From: Atherix ibis
Taxonomy: Eukaryota; Arthropoda; Insecta; Diptera; Athericidae
Assembly: GCA_958298945.1 (NCBI GenBank)
Contig: OY282607.1
Location: forward strand, 33,637,000-33,700,999
DNA: 64,000 bases
Direction: 5' to 3'
Each line of letters begins with the position of its first letter. The stretch's first letter is position 1. Positions 11,801 to 24,379 of the stretch are shown piece after piece. The position numbers and the translations under genes were made by a program. A model generated the notes under the pieces. That model ran no database searches, was not told the DNA's origin, and saw nothing but the letters and a program-made list of their open reading frames with translations.

Positions 11801-14430
11801 GGGCTTATCTGATCAAATTTACCACACATAAGGTCCACACGGACCACACAATCGTTTTCGGATTTTCACTCGCTTATTTACTATTAAGGATGGTTTTATT
11901 TGGTAGCTGAAAGTTTCTTAACTCTTATAGCAATTTGTTGTTGATATATTTTTTTATTATTTAAATGTAGATTAATTATGTAAACACCAAATAAGATTCT
12001 CAATCAATATCCTCCTCGTTCCATTACAAAATCTATCCGCTAACTAGGGGTAAAGTACTGTTTTTTTATTTTTTTATTAATACTGCTATGATAATTATGA
12101 TGATTAATTGCATAAATATTTCATCAAACCATCATTTGACTGTTACTATACGTATTTACTTTTATCTTTTTATGGATAACGCAAATCCGTGTTTAATATT
12201 ATTTTCCCCCATTTAAATACAATTTTTATCATATTTATTGCATAAACAAAACTCTTACAAATAGTTTTAACAACGATAATATGATAAAAATTTATCTAAA
12301 AATTGCACAATCGAATTTTATCAATTTATATTGAGAGGTTCTTTTTCGGTAAAAAATGTTTGGGAGTAAGTAATATTTATTTTTTTTATATTAACCTTCA
12401 TTTATTTATTACTACAGAATTTTGTTTTTATTCATTACTATCTGTAAATATACACATAAATATGCAATCGAATATTTTTGGCTAATTTCATAAATAGATA
12501 ATTTATTAAGTATTTTACGATGTAATATATCTTGTGTGACTTCTGCTATCAGTTTGTAATTTTTTCCAATGACGAAAAACAACAAAATAATTGACTCTAA
12601 TTAGTTTGGATTACCTGTACGGATCACAACCCCTTCGATTATCGAAAAAAACAATAAAATTCTTTTGACTATAGTTAATAGGAATAATTATTTTCTTTTT
12701 TGGAAAATTTTATTTTCATAAATTCGTATTTTAAATGTATAAAAATTTCTTCATTAGTTCTTATTAATTTTTTTATTTAATATGGCATGATAGAAAAAAT
12801 GCATAAAATAAATGATAGTAAATGACACTAAAATTCCTGTTATTTTTACTTAAATTATGCAGAATTATTTTGATTTGTAACAAAAGTGCAACAAACATGT
12901 GAAAATTATTATGGAGAAATGGAAAAAATGAGCCCAAAACAATACATGAATGGTTAACTTGAAATTACCATAATTCTTTTCTTAATAAAACAAAAAGAGA
13001 ATAACGAAATGCATCTTGAGAAAGAATCGACTCGTTCCATAAGCAATGGTAATTATGGTTTTATGACCTTAAACCTGACTTCCATGTATTAACCCAACAG
13101 AGGAATTTGAGGTCCACGGATAAAATTGATGTTAAGACTGTATAGAACCAGCAATATGATCTCATCTTATGCGTCTTGAGTAAGAAAAGTAAAAAAACCA
13201 AACACACTTTATGTGATGATGACATATGCAGGCTTCAAATTTCAAAGTGCCTACTCTAGGAACAAGAAGGTATACAACAATGTATGGTATATCTTTGTCA
13301 ACACTGGAGAAATGGTTCTTGAGAGACTTCTTTCGACTAAATTATTTTTATTATCCGTTGCTCTTCCCCTTAACGCTTTACACTAGAAATGAAGTTCTAT
13401 TTTTGTGTTTACTTATTTCTATTGGTAATTATTATTCCGTTAGATAAGAAAATATTGATACAATTGAAATACGATCATGTTAATTTTTATGATCTGGGAA
13501 ATTATATTTCAGATCTAACAATTAAATACAAATTAAATTTTCTTCAAGGCATATTTTTGAACATTTTAAATAGATACTGGAAACATAGCAGGTATTTATA
13601 GGATGTTGGATAAAAATAGTAAAAGAAAAATAATTCTCTAAATATTAATTAATGTACAAAAAATTTATAGACTGTGTACGTGTATATTTTATTGCAGAAA
13701 AAATAATCGAATAATTTTCATGGATGTATTGATTTATTTTTCCAAATAACAGTATCTATTATCTAATAGGAAATGAAAGCATCTTACACATATCTATGAG
13801 GTAATTTTTTTTTATATTAAATAATTTGAAGAAAATCTTTTTGATTTATATAAAAGTTTAAAATTATTAAAAAGACTTTAATTAATTTTATTTTTAGATT
13901 TGATATTAAAAAAAAATTTTGTTTTCTTCTTTTTTGAGATCGACAACTAAAAAGTAAGAAGTAGATAGTTTGGTAATGTAAACTTATTTGCTGTCTTTGA
14001 AATTTTCAGGATTTAACTAATAGAGAGGTTATGTTCTTTTGAAACGTTGCATACTGACTAAAAGGGAGGGGAGTTGTAGATAATTTTTTAACAAGGGGAT
14101 TACAGTGGGAATCTAGACGGAAATGAAATTTTCGTGACGAGATACTGGAAGATCATTTACATAAAAAATATTAAGTTCATGATAAATTGTGGAATTATTA
14201 ATATAAAAAGGGGCACTGACAGTTTTACGAGCGATTTGATATATTAATACAAAGGGTCCCAGATTTCTAGTCCATATATAGGGCTTGTATAAATTAGTAA
14301 TTTGTCGTCAAGTGCCAATTTTAACTGTCGGTCCAATGTTCTTAGTAATTATCGGTATCAACTGCTAAGTTCTTCTATAGTTCATAATATCGCACTTTCC
14401 TGTCTTGCAGAATGGCGGTACCATTCAAAA
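5805..14430. other. AT-rich intronic sequence without recognised genes
   Basis: Plain AT-rich spin-intron sequence. Possible short remnants: 6,880-7,025 shares CACAATTGCGAC and GCAGCATT motifs with 28,370-28,570, and 8,401-8,421 resembles a Tc1-type terminal repeat (TTTTAATGACCACCACTGTA). Moderately GC-richer patches at 10,440-10,800, 11,690-11,880 and 13,020-13,340 were not identifiable. No coding exon is supported. Confidence 0.6.
8401..8421 (-). repeat. solo Tc1-like terminal repeat
   Basis: TTTTAATGACCACCACTGTA at a TA dinucleotide. The complement recurs at 22,288-22,310 with one extra base pair of A. No transposase lies next to either copy. Confidence 0.4.
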
Positions 14431-14439
14431 ATATAGGAC

Positions 14440-14860
14440 TTCATTTAAAAAAAAAAATTTTTTCTATTTTGTAAACCATTATTGAAGAGATAAAATGTTT
14501 GTTTTTTTAGAAAATATAGAACATTATTATCATCTGCATATTTGGCTAATAGAATTTCAGATAAGGTTGGGATATTGTATGTGTTTATTTTATACAACAT
14601 AGGATCTACTATACTATCCTGGGGTACTCCAGCGGCAACGGGAAGAATATCTAATGTATCAGTTTGTTTTTATACTTGGAAAAATGCGATCAGATAGGTA
14701 GGATTTTAGGATAAGGTAACAGGTTGATGGAAAAAGCTTCTTGAGTGTCCAAAGTAAGCCTGGGTGCCACACTAGATCGAATGCGTTAAAAAAATTTGAA
14801 AAACGTACAAATTTTCCAAAATGAAAAGATAAAAAGTTGAAGATTAAAAATTTCTTCATT
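14440..14860 (-). mobile_element. jockey-like LINE, reverse transcriptase fragment
   Basis: Minus-strand reading gives FFNAFDLVWHPGLLWTLKKL, then LILKSYLSDR, then after a stop LPVAAGVPQDSIVDPMLYKI, and further on AKYADDNNVL. These are consecutive reverse-transcriptase motifs of non-LTR elements: the FDxVWH block, the GVPQGSxLGP block and the catalytic YADD box. Two frame changes and substitutions (DSIVDP for GSxLGP) show decay. 5' part and 3' end are absent. Confidence 0.72.
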
Positions 14861-14869
14861 TTTTATAAT

Positions 14870-16600
14870 AGATACGAAAATGTATTATCTTCTTGAATAT
14901 AGGAAATCTGTTTAATAATGTATATCGAAACATACAAAAGAACGTTTTCTGAAAATTTGAAAACCTTTTAAAATTATTTCAAATTTTTGTAATCTAGATG
15001 GGCAATTGAAACGTTTCAATTCTCTTGTCAAAATAAATTTGTGCACATACAAAAGAATTAAAACAACCAAAATCTATGAAGGACAAAATAAATCGTATGA
15101 TCGTTGCGTAACAATTTAACTACGTAAAATGAACTAAGAAATGTCCCACATTCTATCTAATATAATGTGTATACAGCTGACAATGATAAATTATTGTATA
15201 ATGTTCTACTACTAAATTTACTTATTGCTAGGTTGTTTGTTGATTTTCGATTAAATATTGATATTGTTTGCGAAAAATTGTTCAAATAGAAATTTAAAAT
15301 AAATATTTAATGGTACTCCTACATACACAATAAACGTAAATTTATATATGGTATGTGAGAATCTGAGATTGTACATCAATGAAACATGTACTAATAATTA
15401 AATGAAAATGCCGAAAAATTTCAGTATGGATAATTTAAATTAATATATAATTACATTATACTTACAAAAAAATTCCACATTCTTACTTTAATCAAAAATT
15501 AATTTTAAAAATGATACCAATTATGAGATCTCATTAAAGAATAATCTAATTAATTGAAATATTTTGGTTTGCAGTAGACCCTCTCTTCTGACCTATGATT
15601 TCCACAAAGAGTTCTTAAAAGTCATTTTTCAAACATGTAAGAAATTTTCTTTTAATTATAAACTATTTATTTCTAAATTTGAACAGGTCAGAAGGTTACA
15701 ATTCAAGAAATAGTTTTCGTTCCCCATAGAATTATAAGTGTAAATGCATACTTGTATAGCTCTATTTATGCATAGCTCCATGGAAATGGGTGTTAGAACA
15801 TTCGTTTTAATTATATATAAAATGTTCAGTTTTTTTTGACTTTTTTTTTACAAAATAAGACCGTTTTCTGTTGCAGGTAAAAAAAAGCCTACTTTAGAAG
15901 ATAATTTTCAGTTATCGAATTTTTCATAAAAATTTCAAGTAGTCAATTTGTTTTTGCATAAAAAATATATTGTAAAATTAGAAATTGAATAAAAATAACT
16001 TTCTACAATTAGAATGAACTATATAAAATACAAAAAAAATATGTCTAAATCTCAAATGACGTACACTCATTAAGATTTCTGAAACAAGACTACAGAATAA
16101 TCGAAATTTCTTAATGCTGATAATATAAAATTTCTTTAATAACAAAAATTTCATTTCATTAAAGAGAGAAACTTATTGATAAAAACTACGAGTACTACAG
16201 TCATTTGCAATTGTAGATGAAGAGAACATTCGATATGCACTTTAACGCTATTTGAAAACTTTTAATTTTTATTGAATTGCAATTCCAATCGCCATGATCT
16301 TGACCACCGCTATAACTGCCTCAAACATAACAGAACACTTTGTATTCAAGCTTATCTGCTGCTTATAAGCCTCATCATTTACCTACATGAGTGTGCATTG
16401 ATTCTCTCGAAGTTTAACTAACGTATTCACGAATCCAGTTTCATTAAGTGTCAATGAATTGAACGCATTCAAGCACTTCTGATAGTGTGCAGAATTCCAT
16501 CCATCAATTATTTTAATATTGTTTACAAACATGTTTGGGTATTATTGTTACAGTCAAAACAAAACCCAATTACGAATTAAACACAATTATATTCTTCCCC
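14870..16600. other. AT-rich intronic sequence, nothing recognised
   Basis: No open reading frame, repeat or homology that I can support. Base composition becomes richer in G+C from about 16,290 onward, leading into the promoter-like block. Confidence 0.6.
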
Positions 16601-16793
16601 AAAATCCAACAATGTGACGAAGCACGTGGTTTTTTGATATGACACGTGGTCAACCCTTTCAGTTTTCTGGTTTGTAGTCATTATCTACACCCGCTATTAT
16701 GGTTTATGCATTTATAAAATGCCTATCAAACTGTCAAATGCATTCCACCCAACGAAAACGGGGGAGAGACTATGTATTCAACAGTAGAATGCG

Positions 16794-16802
16794 TATAAAT
16801 AG
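16794..16802 (+). promoter_or_regulatory. TATA box of candidate nested + strand gene
   Basis: TATAAATAG sits in a locally GC-richer block (about 16,290-17,700) that contrasts with its surroundings. A start site would be expected about 30 bp downstream, near 16,825-16,832 (CTTCAATCATCC). The downstream 460 bp has no long frame but ends in a translated-looking ATG and a strong splice donor. Taken together this is a plausible core promoter; no transcript evidence is available. Confidence 0.5.
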
Positions 16803-17284
16803 CCGTTGGCGCCATTGCGTTCCTCTTCAATCATCCGATCAATTCAAATATTCGTTTGCTCACAGCTATTTTTATAGAAGCATCTATGTTATTTTCTGTT
16901 TTCTTTTTTGATTAAATGGAAATGGGAGAATAAGTGAAAAGTAAGCGCGAAACAAAATAAAAGCCCAAACACGATAAGCTCAGCAGACCATTTACAATGC
17001 TTCGTTCTACATTTTGGAATTCCATAAAAGCACGGAAAGAGGACATAATCAGCGAGCGCGAAGTGCACGATTGAAGCTCAAAGAACAACGACTGTTTAAC
17101 AGCGAGTGTCAAGCAAGGGAATGCAGGGGCAATTGGAAGCGTGTGTTGACGTCGAATTGGCGAGTGTACAAGTGTACCCTGACTACAAGCCCCCACGTTA
17201 TCGAAGGTTACGTCATTTACATCGAAATCTCATTGGCTAAGACAAATCGTACGATATTTTGAATAACCAAAAAAAACAAACAAA

Positions 17285-17289
17285 ATGAG
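17285..17289 (+). CDS. candidate initial coding exon of a nested + strand gene
   Basis: The sequence AACAAACAAAATGAG has a good insect start context (CAAAATG) and is followed at once by the donor GTGAGT (17,290-17,295). If not spliced the frame stops immediately (ATG AGG TGA), so an ATG here only makes sense as a 5-nt coding end on a long leader (about 16,825-17,284). It leaves two bases of an Arg or Ser codon. The next candidate exon at 18,792 begins with A, giving Met-Arg-Lys. The gene is not recognised. It lies on the strand opposite spin, within spin's largest intron. Confidence 0.42.
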
Positions 17290-17295
17290 GTGAGT

Positions 17296-18780
17296 CTCGC
17301 AAAACTTTCAATCGTGCCGGCCGCATGCATGCCTATTCGACTTTTACTCGGAACTATGTGTACATACCATATATACACACTTGCTCACAAATCTTTTAGT
17401 ATCGTGCGAATGGTGGGACTACGTAAAAATCGTCTGTTTGAATAAATTAAAAAAATTTCTACACTATTGAGCCGGGGCGCACACATGACTATCCAATATT
17501 TATATAAGTTACGCATACTTTAATAATCGCACACAAGTTATTTTTATCATGATTAGTCTTTTCGGTATTTTCGCGGCACACTCTTGTATAAATTTATGTT
17601 GCGCATACATGCTCGTAGTTCGATGATACCGGCTCGGCTGCAATGCGATTGGAATTTCGCTACCAACATTGTAGCTATATGATTGCATGTGTGTATGAGT
17701 GTTGATATTTCGAACGTTTTTATTTAGTTAACATACAGAACAAGAAAAATTTCTTTTTAAATGAATTATTTACATATATTACATAGATTATTTCCAGGTT
17801 ATTTACAGGTGAGAAAGAATCTAAGCATAAAAACGAATAACAGTTTACCACATTCTTTGGCCAAATACTATTTCTACCAAGTAAAAATGGCATTTCCGAA
17901 CAGCTCATCTGAATGTTGTTGTTGAATTCATTCATCGAAAATTAAGCTAAGATAAGTAATCGAATGTTTAAACAGTGCAGATGTGACTCCCATGTTTTAA
18001 TTATAGCAATCTGATCATTTCGAGAGGATTTTCTATAGTGGGAGTTGTATTTTTCCAAATGACACGTCATTGTTTAAACAAGGCTTGTTTTGTTAAAACT
18101 ATATTACTTAGATTAGCCAAGCTAATTATAACATTATTATTTCTTAGCAAAAATTATTTTCAAAATAGATTTCTAAATATTCTTAGTGTGCCACACCTAC
18201 TTTATTATTTAAAAGTCAATGACAGAATCTTTTATGTTATTTCAGAATTTATCTATTTTATTTTTTTATAAAAAAACCTTTTTTTAATTCCAAAATTACA
18301 CATACTCGTATACTTTTGTTAACAATTATTTTATACTTTGAATACCAACTTATATATCAGTACTCTAATGATATATCTGAACATTTTACAAATAATATTT
18401 TCATTGGTTCATATTTGTAAAATTTGGCAAAAGAGCATTTTGAACTCGATTATGGCCCCTGTGCCATAACCGAAATAATCAACAGACAAAAAACCTTTTA
18501 GATATCAAAATTATATTTTATTTTATAAAAAGTTCATATTATAAAGTATGAAATTACATGATACCACATGGTCTTTACATCATATCATGCTGCCCATTTT
18601 TTAAATCCCACATGTTTTTATTAAAACTATTTTTATCACTTAATATTAAAGCAATTTATATTAAAACAAGTTTTTTTTTTTGGGATTAGATTAAAGTTGG
18701 CAAAAAACTAATTTTATTTTAAAATTTGTTATTTTATTTTTAAACTCATATATAGAGGGAAAAATATTTCCAATGCACAT
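17296..18780. other. sequence after the candidate first exon
   Basis: Starts GC-richer (to about 17,700) then returns to AT-rich sequence. If the nested gene is real this is its first intron. No repeat or other gene recognised. Confidence 0.5.
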
Positions 18781-18791
18781 TTTTTTTATAG

Positions 18792-18821
18792 AAAACGTAC
18801 GCCTCTCTTAAAGAAAATCAG
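18792..18821 (+). CDS. candidate 30-nt microexon of the nested + strand gene
   Basis: Preceded by the acceptor tract TTTTTTTATAG and followed by the near-ideal donor CAG|GTAAGTG. Joined to the 17,285 exon it reads M-R-K-R-T-P-L-L-K-K-I plus two bases, with no stop, in the phase required. It would extend a basic N-terminus. Length 30 nt keeps the frame if skipped. I could not find the next exon, which must add one base to an AG codon start. A chance arrangement in AT-rich DNA is possible, but an 8-base donor match 30 nt after a good acceptor is uncommon. Confidence 0.38.
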
Positions 18822-21390
18822 GTAAGTGGAATGGATTTATTAACACAAAACTAATTTTGAATACTGAATACTATATAATTATATACAAAAACAATATTTC
18901 GGTTGCGTGCTTTTAACACCTGTAAACTTTTATTAAGGTCTTCTTATCAAACTCTTTATGGGTAAAAACTAAAAAATAGTTTTAAAAAAAAATAAGATTA
19001 AGTTAAAAAAATATAATACTGAACGTATTTTATAATAATTTTTAATTTATTTTTATTTAGAAAATTATATATAAATATAATTATTTAATTAGAGTACAGT
19101 TAAAAAAATTGTTTTATATAAAGGGTGGTAACACAATTCCGACTGAAACTGAAAATTAAACTGCAAATTGTGTCAAGAAGTATTCATTTACCTTATTTCT
19201 ATTTTAATTTCAACTGTCGAAGAACAATCCTGCCACATGACAAGATACTCAAATGTATGGCAAAACTTGGACAACAACTGCAAATTAAGTGGGAATTGTG
19301 TTCCTACCATAAGTTTGAAATATTATATTTTGGGGTGCGTCTATATACATAGATAGTTCGTTCATACAAAAATATATATGTTTATACAAAAAAAATATCA
19401 GTGTATACAACTGAAAAATACATAAACACAAAGTTGTATTTGAGTTTTTATAAGTTTCCGTTTCAGTGGCTTAAAAAAAATTGTTTGATAAAAGTGAAAG
19501 ACCCTATAAAAACAACTAATTATTTACCAAAGCAATTCAAATTTCCTGATTTAAAATTTCTATAAATAATTTTATATTTCTTTTTTTTTTTGTTGATTTA
19601 ATAATAAAATAAAGACAACAAAACAAATTAATTAAAATTCAAAAGGTAGTATCTTGATTCGTTTCGTTTTTGTAAATCTACCTGTTGTAAGCTATTTTAA
19701 ACATTTAAAAATTAAGAATTCGCATTAGTAAAAAACACAATCTGTCTATACAGGATATTATATTTAAAAACGATTAAAGCATCATTATTACTTCGTATAA
19801 AAGTAAACGTAACAAAAACGAGTGATATCTAATTTGTTTGCCCTCATCGTGGTACTGCCATACATTTCACACACCAAGTTCTGTATCATTTGAAAAAATT
19901 AAAATTGTAAAAATCTGGATGTAAAGGATCTTATTCGGTTGGAAATCGCACAAAAGATAGGTAGAGAATATAGCACTCATACAAATTATGCATTTTTAAA
20001 CGATTTTTGTTATGGTCACTAATGGTGGGAATTATGGTTGGGGCTTCAATGTTTATTTGACGAAGTGTATCTATTTATGTATTAGTATATATTTGTAAGC
20101 TTAGAAAGGACTCACAACTTGAACAAATTTTAATTTGGCTTCTTTCTAAAATTTTGCTATTAAAATAAAAAGATAAAAAATTTATGGAATTTCTAAAATA
20201 TTCAATAAAAAGATAAATATTATAATCCGACTTTTTAATCGAAATAGAATAACAAAAATACATATATTTTTTCAAGGACAATGTCAAAGCACTGACCGAT
20301 TTAAAAAAAAGGTACGTAGAACTCTTGTGTGTTGCCTCAAGAATATATTTCCAAGTATTCGAGTTCTCATATTAATTTACATATTCTTCGGCAAATCCGG
20401 TTATTTTGGCAAGACTTGCTTCAGTCAATTCCATCTAAGTCAGTGTTCAAAAGTTGGTGATTTTTCTTTTTAGCGAACAATAACCTTCTTCTGTCAAGAA
20501 TTACGAGTATCACATGAACTCTCCATCAAAATTAAAAGTATACTCATTTTTTTAGCTTGATAAACATTCCAAACTTTTATGAGTGCATCTCTCTAATGGT
20601 ATTTGCTATCGCTTTTCATGTATAGTATACGATTGGTTATCAATCTATTATATCGAAATCATACGATTTTTTCCATTATCAAATATTTTGAAAGTGTTTT
20701 CATCCATAATGGGGCATTATTGAATTTTTTAATTATCTTTCAACCTGTACATGTATATGTACTCATTGACTTTTCATTTTTACTAGTAACTAAATCAGAT
20801 TACCTGTTGTTTATATCTGTATGGAAATTTTATATAAAATATCTCATACGATATAAAATGAAATAGAAAAAAAAACTTTCGAAAATTTCTCTTTTTTCCT
20901 CTGACCTAACAAAAGAAAGAAATAAATACCACCCATTCATTCATGTGTCCAAAATTTTCACTATTAACAAAATAAACACACTACATTCAAACATACTCAT
21001 ATAAGTTGTTTATTTTAATAAACACAATTTTAATCTATTTTTATATGATTTATTAAGAAGGAATTATTTAATTTTTATCTATTAGATTTTTAAAAAAAAA
21101 TCTATATTCCAGCTACTATTTAAGATAAGAATTTGATATGATATCGATAGACGGAATCGTAGCAAATTAATAGCAAAATGTCTGATGCTTGATAAGAATA
21201 TATCATGGTAAGAAATATTACTTAATATTCTTAATAATAACAGATAATTAGACCAATAAATTAATTTTATGGAATTTATTTCTTATAAAACAATTTTTAA
21301 TTAGCACTAAATGATTGATTATTTAAAAAATTAATCTATAAAAACACACGTGCAATTAGTTTATTTTTGATTTTTAGAAAGGATTACAGA
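18822..21390. other. AT-rich intronic sequence with one small MITE-like repeat
   Basis: Apart from the inverted-repeat element at 19,125-19,309 I see no gene or identifiable element. Confidence 0.6.
19125..19309. mobile_element. small MITE-like element
   Basis: About 185 bp. Ends carry ACACAATTCC (19,131-19,140) and its exact complement GGAATTGTGT (19,292-19,301), within longer imperfect inverted repeats (GGTGGTA and TACCAT flanks). The left end continues GAC, as in the element at 39,560, so the two may belong to one family. No coding capacity. Confidence 0.5.
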
Positions 21391-21399
21391 GGAGAATTG

Positions 21400-22110
21400 T
21401 TTTTAAAAATGATTAAGGCGAACGCATAAAGAGGTGTGGACTTTTTTTGTAATGTTGCAGAACAAATTGCAGACAAGAAGATCATTTACACAATTTTACG
21501 AATGCAGAAAAGAACAGCATTGAAAATTTTACAAAGCATTCTTGACTGAACGGTTTGGTGGAACCGCAGAGTTCTACTCCGTAAGTGCAGATGGGTTTCA
21601 GTACTGCCTTGAAAATTAAGCAGTTAACAATTTATTGATAGTTTAGATGGTTCATCTAATAATCTTTGTAGTTGTTTGTGTTGTCGATTAAATCGATATC
21701 TTTTTGTAGTGTGTGTGGATTCCAGATGAATTGTTTGTCAATCTAAAGTACTTAGTAGTGGCACTTTAATTTTCTTAGGTATAATACTGGTGTTAAGAAA
21801 AAGTGGGATTAAAATTTTAACCTTATTTTTCCTCATTCACTACGTAACATATGTAATTTTTTCTCAATTTTTCTTAATTACCATGCTGTAAACCTATCTT
21901 GGAGTTTTAAGATGTATTATTGAAGTATTGTAGATGGAAGATGAACAGCTTGGCCACCTGTCAAAACTGCTGTTTCATCAGCACATGTGTCAGAATATGT
22001 TTGTTAGTAGGCATATCAGCAGTATAAATACTACATAGAATGGGACCAAGATTGCTTCCTTGAGGAACAGCAGATTTTATGGAGAAATGTTGAAATATTC
22101 ATGGTTTTAA
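21400..22110 (-). mobile_element. jockey-like LINE, decayed RT fragment
   Basis: On the minus strand 21,980-22,090 reads SAVPQGSNLGPILCSIYTAD followed by MPTNKHILTHV. This is the GVPQGSVLGP...YTADMP block of jockey-type reverse transcriptases, just upstream of where YADD or FADD would lie. The rest (to about 21,400) is heavily frameshifted. Its 21,400-21,650 part matches 32,690-32,990 (for example GATGGGTTTCAGTACTG in both), so two copies of one family are present. Confidence 0.65.
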
Positions 22111-22287
22111 GGTAATAAATGGGGCAAAGTATGCTCTTGAAGTTCCAGGCTACCTCAGGATACCATATTTGAACAAAATTGATTGATATTCATTATAATA
22201 GATTGTTAAAAAAACATGGGCGTATTAAAAATAATTTAAAATTTCGAAATTGTATAGTAAGCCTAATAACATAATTCAAAAATAGTA

Positions 22288-22310
22288 TACAAAGTGGTGG
22301 TCATTAAAAT
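22288..22310 (+). repeat. solo Tc1-like terminal repeat
   Basis: GTGGTGGTCATTAAAAT after a TAC-rich start, matching the complement of 8,401-8,421. No matching second end was seen nearby. Confidence 0.4.
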
Positions 22311-23500
22311 AGAACCACCTCATACCTCATATGCCAGTAATAATGTAATACATATAAAAGAAAATAATAATTATTATCTAATAAGAGAAGATAATATTAA
22401 TTTATAATAAGAGAAAAATAGTAAAATTGATTTAAAATAGAGCCACTTTAAATTGAATGTTTTATTTAGAAAATAATTCAACATATTTTTAATCTTAATT
22501 ATTTTTAATTATAAATATTTTTAGAATTCCGACAGCACCTAAGCGGATGGAAATGAAAGCCAATTTTCGTTAAAGAACATCCAAAAATGGGAATTTATTT
22601 TATATTTTGTGCTTACGAACAGTATTTTTTAATTGCTTCCACAAATTCTACATCGTATTATGTATACTACTTAAGTGACCAAAAGTAACCAACTGATTTC
22701 ATATTTAAATGGTAGCCTAACTAATATTTACAGCATTTTTTGGCACAATTTTTAAATACCGATAATGAATAAAAAATATATGCAAAACAACAACTAAATA
22801 TAATTTTTCCTTTCCAAAGAAAAAAATATTAATCAATTCTTTCTTGGTTATTTAATATCAAGTTTTCTTTAACATGGACAACATTACGTAAACAAAAACC
22901 ACAGCAGTGAGTGATTCACGTAAATTGTATGCCGTCTACAATAGTTACAAAAGTTAAATTTCTAAATAAAGAAACATTTTACTAAGAAGATATTGTATTT
23001 TATTTTTAAATAAATAATTATAATTATTCATATGAAAGAAAAAAACGTCAAATCGAAATATTGCAAGCACATTTGAAAAAGGAATGTTTTGATAATACTG
23101 TCGAGTCGAATCGTTAATTAAATAGATAATACTATGGAAAAATGGATCGATTAGTAAATATCTTTTTCTACAAATTTCTATATTATGATGTGGCGCAGTA
23201 AATTGGTTTGGCTTCATTTTCCTCAAACAGATATTGGTAAATAGTAATTTTATTGGAATATGTATATGATATTGTGTATTAATAAAAACAATTCTTTAAT
23301 TTTCTTATTTTATCTGAATTTATTTTTTTAAATTTATGAAGAAACAAAAATTCGATTTTCTGCTGATATTATTGATAAACTGAACTATCTATAAAGATAT
23401 TGTATTATTGGTATTATTGTACAACTAAAGGTTTTGCGAGTAGTAATTGATTTAGATTTTTGTATTGTATATAATAAATTCTAATATTTTCTAGAATATA
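22311..23500. other. AT-rich intronic sequence, nothing recognised
   Basis: No supported gene or element. A GC-richer spot at 22,525-22,600 was not identifiable. Confidence 0.55.
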
Positions 23501-23689
23501 AATTACAATAAACATTTCAACTTTGAAATTCTCTATCGGTCAATTTATAAACATGTCCAATGGTCTCATTACCTTCTCAAATCATGTAAAAACTTATTGT
23601 ACAATACCATATAAACACCTTTATTGCTCTGACTATCCTTTTGATGACGTCTTAAAAAACATAGTAAAAAGTTCTGTTATCAATTCATT

Positions 23690-24375
23690 ATTACTCGGAA
23701 TTTTTAAGCTTTATTCTCTCATTCTGACTCATAGTCATGGTGACAGGTACAAAAAGGTAAATTATGACCCATACTTCTACAAACAAATTTTTCTAGAGCA
23801 GTTGGACATAAGTGACTGTCATTGTGGAATTTTCTCTTTTAGCGCAGCTCTATAATATGGTGAGCTGTGGACAATCAGGATGGCGGTAGAGATTGCAGTT
23901 TGCAATTTCAATCATCGAAACATCATTATCTCCAGCAACAGCCACGGAGCCCTGGAAACCATTCGTGGATCTTATAGGAGATTTTTGATCCTGGAAACCA
24001 TTCGTGGATCTTATAGGAGCCCACCGTCACCCGGTGGGCTCGGAAACATTTTTCGAAACGGTGGCCCATAAGTACCCAATCAGTCTACTCAACAGCCTTA
24101 TCAAAATTCTGGGCTAGTAAATATCTCAGAATTCGGAAAGCGCATTCTGTTCTTATACATAATTTCCTTTTCAAAAAACACCCTCGTCCCATCCGCCCAT
24201 CCTGTGACGATCAACTCAATATCACCCATCTTCTAACGGAATGTCACCATACCCAAAATTTCTTTTCTAATGGTATTCCCATAGGTGTGGAGCATTTAGA
24301 TCCCTTAATGCACTTTCCAAGTCCTATTATTAATTTCTTAAAGCAAACTAACATGCCCGATTAAATCTAATCATC
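23690..24375 (+). mobile_element. LINE with RNase H domain, 3' portion
   Basis: The region 23,810-23,960 reads CHCGIFSFSAAL, then (after a stop) GELWTIRMAVEIAVCNFNHR and NIIISSNSHGALETI, a decayed RNase H domain of the FSAEL...A-A..S-AL-AI type. Downstream at 24,100-24,362 a C-terminal segment reads RPIRPSCDDQLNITHLLTEC, a cysteine/histidine motif typical of the tail of RNase H-bearing non-LTR retrotransposons, and ends at a TAA (24,362). The element is 5' truncated. An in-frame 39-bp duplication occurs within it (23,951-24,019). Confidence 0.7.
23951..24019 (+). repeat. 30-bp perfect direct repeat, 39-bp period, inside LINE
   Basis: CCTGGAAACCATTCGTGGAT plus CTTATAGGAG occurs at 23,951-23,980 and again at 23,990-24,019. 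The 39-bp period is 13 codons, so LETIRGSYR is repeated in frame. A 9-bp-stem hairpin (AGCCCACCG...CGGTGGGCT, 24,018-24,040) follows directly. Confidence 0.9.
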
Positions 24376-24379
24376 TCTT

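Noticed and set aside
16699..16911. 70-codon + strand frame spanning the TATA box
   Set aside because: It overlaps the predicted core promoter and start site and has no recognisable sequence.
16912..17262. Overlapping frames of 82-94 codons on both strands in the GC-richer block
   Set aside because: Explained by the leader's higher G+C content lowering stop frequency; no homology or start context.
19818..19850. ACGAGTGATAT resembling the 5.06-kb element's terminal repeat
   Set aside because: Only 11 bases match and the following sequence differs.
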